The notes below the pieces were generated by a model. It was not told where the DNA came from, did no database searches, and worked only from the letters and a program-made list of their open reading frames with translations. Shown piece after piece: positions 7,032 to 11,449 of a DNA stretch of 11,449 bases. The DNA is from Bacteroidota bacterium. GTDB lineage: Bacteria > Zhuqueibacterota > Zhuqueibacteria > Zhuqueibacterales > Geothermadaptataceae. The stretch is from contig DRLW01000303.1 of NCBI GenBank assembly GCA_011375275.1, positions 1 to 11,449 on the forward strand, given 5' to 3'. Made by a program: the position numbers and the translations under genes. Each line of letters starts with the position of its first letter. Within the stretch, counting starts at the first letter, position 1.

Positions 7032-8795
7032 CTACTTCCTCTCGATAACCACCTCCACCCGCCGGCTCTGTGTTTGGGCGCTCTCGCTGCTGTCCTGCAG
7101 GGCCTGTGCTGTCGCAGCAAAGCTTCGGGTTGTGATTTTATCTTCAGGAATACCGGCCGTTTTGATCAAAAACTGGCGGACATTTTCCGCTCTCATCGCA
7201 GCGATACGCTTTTGTGTTGCCCGTGTCCCTGAGGCATCTGAATATCCGCTAACCAGGATGGAAGTACCGGCGGATGCTGTGTTTTTTTTGATAAATTGCA
7301 GCAGAGCTGCCGTGTCAGCCGGGGTCATAACCATAGAGTTGCGCGGGAAATAGATGCGGCTCGTGTCCGCTTGCTGCGTGCTGTCGATGCGCAGGTCATT
7401 GATGAGCACCCGGAAGGGGAGTGTCTCGGCAAGAAGGGAGGCGACGAGCAGGCGCTGCTTCTGGTCGCTGACCATCCCTCTGATGGTCAGCACGTCCTTG
7501 TCGATATTGAATTGCAGTGTCGATGGATCGATGTCGGTTTCTCCGGCCAGGCGCTGCATGGCTGCCTCGCGAACCTGTGCGAGAGACGCCGCCGGCCCGG
7601 CAGTGCGCAGTTTGTCGATGAGCAGACGAGAGCCCGACTGGCGGGAGAGAAAACTAACCATCTGGCGATGTTGTGCTGCATCCGCGGCCAGGCCGCTGAT
7701 GATGATCCGGTCACCCTCAACGCGAAGATCGAGATCAGAGGGCAGGGACCTGCCGGAGGCGGACAGGTGTTCCTGCAGTTGGGCTTTCAGTTTGCGGGCT
7801 GCGAGGTAATCGGGCATTTTCTGCCAGGCGAAAAAGAGCACCACGATAAAAAGGATGGCAAAGAGATAACGCAAACCGTGGTTTTCGCTTTGTTCCTGCG
7901 CTCCTGTCTGTTTCACGATGTCCTCAGGATGCATGACCCGGTTATAGAGCTGCTTCATCAGCGTGTGCGCATCAGAAAAGGCGGATACATCACCGTCAAA
8001 GCTGCGCAGTTGTTTGTGAAAGCGGTTGTGCAGCATATTTTCGTACCGGGCTGCCTGATCTCTGAAGTGGTCTGGTTCGGCGCCGGAGGTCACGATCGCC
8101 AGCCAGGCATGGCGTCCCATTTCCAGAAAAATCGTCATGTCTTCATACTGGATTTCGCGCAGCGTCTTTGCTTCGTTCTCCTCAGTGATCGAACTGGCGA
8201 AATCCGTAATGGCACTGAGCATACCGCCGACCAGCTCCTGGTCCACGCTGCTGCGGGAGGTGGAAGATGGGTCGAAATGAGCGAGTAAAATCCCGGTGTC
8301 GCGATGAATATAGAGAATATCGTGTATGGTGAAGGGGAGTGCCTCTTTGAGAATGAGCTGATCCTGAGGCACGCCGGTGATCCTGGCTTTGATGCGCTGC
8401 TTCCACAGACGGAAGCTCAGAGCCCGTTCGACCTGTTCGTTGACAGACCGGGCCAGGTTGCGCATGGCCTCGGCGATGGCTTTGCGGATCGTGGAGCCGA
8501 TGACCGGGTAGAGCGCATCGACGATATCATCCTTTGCCGTGGCGATCTGGGTTTTGATGGCTGCGCCCATGACCGGCGCCAGAGCTTCGGCCATCTCGTC
8601 TTTGGCCTGGCCGATTCGACGGGAAATGGCATCGCCGAGGACCGGGTCGATGGTTTCGATCAGGGCTTCTTTGTCGGATATCTGCTGCCTGATCTGTTCG
8701 ATCTCCTGCTGCAGCCGTTGAATTTTTTCCTGATCTTCCTCGAAAAGCAATTGGCGCAGCTTATCAATATCACCTGCGGATGGAGAGTTCGGCAT
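7032..8795 (-). CDS. transmembrane protein with coiled coil, longin/roadblock-like, BON-like and OmpA domains
   Basis: The protein has 587 residues. Residues 10-48 form a coiled coil. Residues 51-119 hold three 23-residue repeats, each opening P-V-[LMI]-G at 51, 74 and 97. Residues 146-260 look like a longin/roadblock-type alpha/beta module: strand DILYIHRDTGILLAHF (159-174), helix GGMLSAITDFASSI (190-203), strands MTIFLEMG and HAWLAIVTSG. One membrane helix lies at 308-325. Two BON-like repeats follow (about 340-397 and 408-470). The C-terminal OmpA peptidoglycan-binding domain (about 478-587) keeps ILVSGYSDASG (Asp520), RIAAMRAENVRQFL (Arg535) and QSRRVEVVI. The topology should be N-terminal half in the cytoplasm and OmpA domain in the periplasm. 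It lies 54 bases after a coiled-coil gene and close to the small GTPase. Roadblock and longin folds commonly contact such GTPases, so partnership is inferred. The ribosome site is weak. The assembly is unlike classical OmpA porins. Confidence 0.85.
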   Translation of the reverse strand: MPNSPSAGDIDKLRQLLFEEDQEKIQRLQQEIEQIRQQISDKEALIETIDPVLGDAISRRIGQAKDEMAEALAPVMGAAIKTQIATAKDDIVDALYPVIGSTIRKAIAEAMRNLARSVNEQVERALSFRLWKQRIKARITGVPQDQLILKEALPFTIHDILYIHRDTGILLAHFDPSSTSRSSVDQELVGGMLSAITDFASSITEENEAKTLREIQYEDMTIFLEMGRHAWLAIVTSGAEPDHFRDQAARYENMLHNRFHKQLRSFDGDVSAFSDAHTLMKQLYNRVMHPEDIVKQTGAQEQSENHGLRYLFAILFIVVLFFAWQKMPDYLAARKLKAQLQEHLSASGRSLPSDLDLRVEGDRIIISGLAADAAQHRQMVSFLSRQSGSRLLIDKLRTAGPAASLAQVREAAMQRLAGETDIDPSTLQFNIDKDVLTIRGMVSDQKQRLLVASLLAETLPFRVLINDLRIDSTQQADTSRIYFPRNSMVMTPADTAALLQFIKKNTASAGTSILVSGYSDASGTRATQKRIAAMRAENVRQFLIKTAGIPEDKITTRSFAATAQALQDSSESAQTQSRRVEVVIERK

Positions 8796-8849
8796 AGGTC
8801 ATATCACGGTTTGGGTGAGTGAGTAACACGTACGGCAGACAGGGTTGCC

Positions 8850-9236
8850 TCAGCCGGCTGTTTCGCTGTCGTGGTTTTGCAGACGATCGCTGAGCTCGGC
8901 AAACAGGCTGCTGATCGTCTGGATGTCCAGTTTGCGGCCAAGGCCCTGGGCTGTTTCTGTGCTGAAGGTGTCGCGGAACGTTTCGAAATCCGAACGCAGA
9001 GTGGTTATTTTTTTCGTAAGGCCGGACTCGGTCTCGCCGATGCGCGAGTTCAAGGCTGATTCCAGCTCCTGCAGGCGCTGGTCGAACGTGGAAAAGTTTT
9101 TCTCCATCGTGCTGTTCAGTTGTGCAAGGCGTTTGTTGAGATCATCGAGTTTTTTCTCCCAGGCATCAGCGAATTCTCCCAGGATGATTTCCTGAATTTG
9201 TTTGAAGCGATCCATGCCCATGTCGTTTTTGCTCAT
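8850..9236 (-). CDS. coiled-coil protein, hypothetical
   Basis: The protein has 128 residues, with no signal peptide and no membrane segment. Residues about 9-115 are almost all heptad-like helix, for example FADAWEKKLDDLNKRLAQLN, followed by FDQRLQELESAL and LTKKITTLRSDF. This predicts a long parallel or antiparallel coiled coil. The tail (DIQTISSLFAELSDRLQNH) is amphipathic and the C-terminus (DSETAG) is disordered. TGAGGA lies 8 bases before the ATG. The gene is first in a likely two-gene unit, 54 bases ahead of the OmpA-domain protein, which itself begins with a coiled coil. A direct coiled-coil interaction between them is the obvious hypothesis. No named family is recognised. Confidence 0.8.
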   Translation of the reverse strand: MSKNDMGMDRFKQIQEIILGEFADAWEKKLDDLNKRLAQLNSTMEKNFSTFDQRLQELESALNSRIGETESGLTKKITTLRSDFETFRDTFSTETAQGLGRKLDIQTISSLFAELSDRLQNHDSETAG

Positions 9237-9316
9237 ATCCTGTCCTCACAGATGCAGTTTTTTAGTTTGATAGTTCACGGGTGCTGGCAAAACAATGAAA
9301 GTTTCCGGGTTGTTAT

Positions 9317-9344
9317 TTATTAAGATAAATATAGTTAGAGTCAA
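9317..9344 (-). promoter_or_regulatory. sigma-70-like promoter for the coiled-coil/OmpA unit
   Basis: On the minus strand TTGACT (9339-9344) and TAATAA (9317-9322) are separated by 16 bases. This is a good -35/-10 pair in an AT-rich context. Transcription would start near 9309, giving a leader of about 73 bases before the ATG at 9236. Paired repeats lie just upstream. Confidence 0.45.
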
Positions 9345-9370
9345 TGGAAATAGTACCGAAATCGGCGAAA

Positions 9371-9412
9371 AGTGGTGAAAAATACCCACAAAAACGAAAA
9401 TAGTGGTGAAAA
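9371..9412. promoter_or_regulatory. paired direct repeats upstream of the coiled-coil gene promoter
   Basis: AGTGGTGAAAA occurs at 9371-9381 and 9402-9412, a 31-base period that is close to three helical turns. The pair lies about 25-70 bases upstream of the proposed -35 box, where an activator could bind the same face of the helix twice. The regulator is unknown. Confidence 0.4.
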
Positions 9413-9446
9413 TTCTACAGTTTTTCTCATCGCTGTAAAACTTCAA

Positions 9447-9480
9447 AACCTTGCGAAGGCTCCGTGGCCTTCGCAAGGTT
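9447..9480. terminator. 14-base-pair perfect hairpin, possible terminator or dispersed repeat
   Basis: AACCTTGCGAAGGC (9447-9460) pairs exactly with GCCTTCGCAAGGTT (9467-9480) around a six-base loop. On the minus strand the stem is followed by TTGAAGTTTT, only a short U run. No gene on either strand ends nearby, so it may insulate the coiled-coil/OmpA unit from upstream transcription, or it may simply be a dispersed palindrome. Confidence 0.5.
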
Positions 9481-10162
9481 CAGGCTCGTCATGTCTATGG
9501 TACGGTTCGAAGCCGCCATGAGGCCGCGCAGGGAGCACAATAAAACAGGAGACCCGAATTCGCCAGACCAGGGAAGTATTCACCCCGCACGATGTAAGGA
9601 AGAACCGGAAAATGATGTATCCTCTATGCCGTGCAGCAGGCCTCCGGTCGCGGCTAGCCGGCGCGACCCGTCTTGGGGATCCCGGTCAGTTGCTTTTTTT
9701 GAACAAAGTGCACATGCAAAGAATAAACTGTGATCGTTTGGTATTATTATTATTGTATTTGCTATAAAGGCCGCTTATCTTTGCTCGCTGAAAAATATGA
9801 CTCTGTTTTTCATCCGGCATGCCGGCCGCGGCCGCTGCAAAGGCACGACCGGCAACACCACACCTCGCACAGCTTCTCAGTTTCCTGATAGCGAAAATAG
9901 CTTTCTCATATCTGGCAAAGTCCGGCGTGTTCTTCGCCGGGCTGGACTCTCTACCCGGAGCCGTCACGCTCCAGAAATATCTACTGACAGAAAAGAAGCA
10001 GGCATATTCCCGGACTGTGCACACAAAGGCGGCTGTGCCAGCACCTCGCACAGCGGTGCACCGCATGATTCAGGCATGAATTCCGGCCCGGCGATCGCGG
10101 TAAAGCCCGTGTTTTTCTCTTTGCTCTGCCTTCACGAGGGAAAAGATTTTATACCTGCCTGC

Positions 10163-10178
10163 TGGCACCGATTTTGCC
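10163..10178 (+). promoter_or_regulatory. sigma-54 (-24/-12) promoter upstream of pntA
   Basis: TGGCAC (10163-10168), five bases, then TTGCC (10174-10178) matches the consensus TGGCAC-N5-TTGC exactly at the conserved positions. The GG and GC doublets are separated by the required ten bases. It points toward pntA, with a predicted start near 10189 and a leader of about 155 bases. No other full match was noticed in the window. Activator sites upstream were not identified. Confidence 0.6.
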
Positions 10179-10296
10179 ATCATATCGGGGCTGAGTCGAG
10201 ACTCATGTGAGCGTTGTGGCCTGAGACCGCGAGCTTCCCGAACTACCAGGCGGGTCTTCTTTGGAACTCGTTAATAAAGATATAGTTATGTTTTGC

Positions 10297-10306
10297 TTTT
10301 GCAAAA
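10297..10306. promoter_or_regulatory. short palindrome in the pntA leader
   Basis: TTTTGCAAAA is a perfect ten-base palindrome, 38 bases before the pntA start and within AT-rich DNA that also has TATAGT at 10281-10286. It could be an operator or part of a second, sigma-70-type promoter. It is short enough to occur by chance. Confidence 0.2.
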
Positions 10307-10343
10307 TCTATGAATTTCCCAGGTTAAATTCAGGAGGTGTCCA

Positions 10344-11449
10344 GTGAAAATCGGTATCCCGAAAGAAATAACGGAAGGTGAAACCAGAGTCGCTCTCGTG
10401 CCTTCGATGGTCAGCGCCCTGACCAAAGGAAATCACGAGGTCCTGGTCGAGAGTGGCGCCGGCGCCGGTTCTTCCTTCAGCGATGAGGAATACAAGGAAG
10501 CTGGTGCGGCTGTGGTCAAAGATAAAGCCGAGCTGTACAAGAGTTCAGATGTCATCATCAAAGTGCAGCCTCTGCGTGCGCTGTCCGGAAGTAAACACGA
10601 GATCGACCTGCTCCCGGAGGGCAAGGTGCTGATCAGCTACCTGGCGCCTTTTACGGAAAAAGAGACGATCAAGAAATTAGCTGCCAAGAAAATCACAGCG
10701 TTTGCCATGGAGTTCATCCCGCGCATCACCCGCGCGCAGAGCATGGATTCTCTGAGTTCGCAGGCGACGGTTGCCGGCTATAAAGCCGTGCTCATCGCCT
10801 CAAACCATCTCGGCAAATTTTTTCCCTTGCTGATGACCGCTGCGGGCACCATTCCCCCGGCGAACGTCTTTGTGCTCGGCGCTGGTGTCGCCGGCTTGCA
10901 GGCCATCGCTACAGCCAGGAGGCTGGGAGCCAAAGTGGAAGCGTTCGATCCACGTCCTGCTGTACGGGAGCAGGTGGAAAGTCTGGGCGCGCGCTTTGTT
11001 GAAATGGAGCTGCCTGAGGAAGATGTCGAAACCAGCGGCGGCTATGCCAAGCAGCAATCCGATGAGTTTTTAAAAAAAGAGCAGGAAGCCATTGCCGGAC
11101 GTATCGGAAAGGTCGATGTGGTTATCACCACAGCGCAGATTTTCGGCAAGACGGCACCGGTGCTGATTACCGAAGAGATGGTCAAGAGCATGCGCCAGGG
11201 CTCGGTCATCATCGATCTGGCTGCAGAAACCGGCGGTAACTGCGAACTGACCAAAGCCAATGAGACCATCGAGAAGCACGGTGTTACCATCTACGGCGCT
11301 GTCAATCTGCCGGCCAAACTGCCGGTACATGCCAGCCAGATGTATTCGAAAAATACTACAAATCTGTTCCGCCACCTTTTCAGTGCGGAAGACCAGTCCC
11401 TGGATTTTGAAGATGAAATCACCAGTGGCGCCTGCATTACCCACGCGGG
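10344..11449 (+). CDS. pntA: NAD(P) transhydrogenase alpha subunit (split PntAA type), C-terminus beyond window
   Basis: The frame gives 368 residues and runs off the right edge, only slightly short of typical split alpha subunits. The protein is domain I of proton-translocating transhydrogenase. It binds NAD(H) on the cytoplasmic side and passes hydride to NADP+ bound by the beta subunit, driven by the proton gradient. Visible hallmarks are MKIGIPKEITEGETRVAL at the start, RAQSMDSLSSQATVAGYKAV (130-149), the dinucleotide-binding glycine motif GAGVAGLQA (179-187), DPRPAVREQVESLGA (202-216), the mobile-loop region after ETSGGYAK (229-236), and GSVIIDLAAETGGNCELT (286-303). The start is GTG, chosen because AGGAGG lies six bases before it and the known N-terminus begins there. 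The membrane subunits should follow outside the window. A sigma-54 promoter lies about 165 bases upstream. Alanine dehydrogenase, a relative, is less likely given the RAQSMD motif. Confidence 0.95.
   Translation, partial: MKIGIPKEITEGETRVALVPSMVSALTKGNHEVLVESGAGAGSSFSDEEYKEAGAAVVKDKAELYKSSDVIIKVQPLRALSGSKHEIDLLPEGKVLISYLAPFTEKETIKKLAAKKITAFAMEFIPRITRAQSMDSLSSQATVAGYKAVLIASNHLGKFFPLLMTAAGTIPPANVFVLGAGVAGLQAIATARRLGAKVEAFDPRPAVREQVESLGARFVEMELPEEDVETSGGYAKQQSDEFLKKEQEAIAGRIGKVDVVITTAQIFGKTAPVLITEEMVKSMRQGSVIIDLAAETGGNCELTKANETIEKHGVTIYGAVNLPAKLPVHASQMYSKNTTNLFRHLFSAEDQSLDFEDEITSGACITHA

Larger units (their letters stand above)
9237..10343. other. 1.1-kb non-coding region between divergent units
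   Basis: This is the longest gene-free stretch. The left 240 bases are AT-rich and hold the promoter of the coiled-coil/OmpA unit, paired repeats and a 14-base-pair hairpin. The middle (about 9490-10130) has a 7-base-pair hairpin (GGTCGCG 9646-9652 / CGCGACC 9662-9668), an ATT-rich tract (9742-9755) and a direct repeat CACCTCGCACAGC (9861-9873 and 10042-10054). Frames of 137 and 126 residues exist there on opposite strands, but both lack ribosome sites, domains and protein-like composition. The right end holds a -24/-12 promoter and the pntA leader. Confidence 0.6.

Noticed and set aside
7296..8288. 330-codon open frame on the plus strand
   Set aside because: It lies entirely antisense to the OmpA-domain gene, whose reading has clear domains. 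Its translation has no recognisable motifs, and it arises from the codon use of the real gene.
9246..9476. 76-codon minus-strand frame upstream of the coiled-coil gene
   Set aside because: It starts inside a perfect hairpin, runs through the promoter and repeat region, and has the composition of translated AT-rich spacer.
9797..10210. 137-codon plus-strand frame, and a 126-codon minus-strand frame at 9686-10066
   Set aside because: Neither has a ribosome site, a domain or protein-like composition, they contradict each other, and the first contains the sigma-54 promoter match.

Overview
The window looks like chromosome of a Gram-negative bacterium with moderate GC content. The best guess is a lineage of the FCB superphylum (Calditrichota, KSB1 or Ignavibacteria-like). 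This rests on a DUF3078-type outer-membrane barrel, a bacterial Ras/Rab-like small GTPase near a transmembrane OmpA-domain protein, a split-type transhydrogenase subunit, and many short palindromic intergenic repeats. The placement is inference. No rRNA, tRNA, CRISPR array, phage gene or intact transposase was seen.

Layout. Every gene except the last lies on the minus strand. From left to right: (1) the N-terminal part of an exported PelA-like protein, cut by the window edge (1-686); (2) a DUF3078 outer-membrane barrel with a strong intrinsic terminator (910-1820); (3) a possible 42-residue one-helix membrane protein (2172-2300); (4) the small-conductance mechanosensitive channel MscS (2535-3353), followed by a folded palindromic element; (5) a 70-residue zinc-ribbon protein (3621-3833); (6) a two-gene unit with an ATGA overlap, made of a small GTPase (5816-6343) and a PAS/AAA+/Fis sigma-54 activator (4428-5819); (7) 688 bases of non-coding DNA with dispersed palindromic repeats; (8) a coiled-coil protein (8850-9236) followed by a 587-residue membrane protein with coiled coil, longin/roadblock-like, BON-like and OmpA peptidoglycan-binding regions (7032-8795); (9) about 1.1 kb of non-coding DNA; (10) on the plus strand, pntA, the NAD(H)-binding alpha subunit of proton-translocating transhydrogenase, cut near its C-terminus by the window edge (10344-11449).

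How the genes may work together. The most interesting block is 4428-9236. A Ras-like GTPase with a degenerate G3 motif is translationally coupled to a sigma-54 activator that has no receiver domain. Next to it is a membrane protein combining a longin/roadblock-like module (the fold class used by GTPase partners such as MglB) with a peptidoglycan-binding OmpA domain. A working hypothesis is an envelope-sensing GTPase switch: the OmpA protein senses the cell wall, its cytoplasmic module contacts the GTPase, and the GTPase signals to sigma-54 transcription. A consensus -24/-12 promoter (TGGCAC-N5-TTGC) lies upstream of pntA, so at least one sigma-54 target candidate is in the window. No sequence links it specifically to this activator.

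Intergenic regions are rich in short inverted repeats of several families. They resemble REP/BIME-like dispersed elements more than genes, and most short open frames there are artefacts of them.
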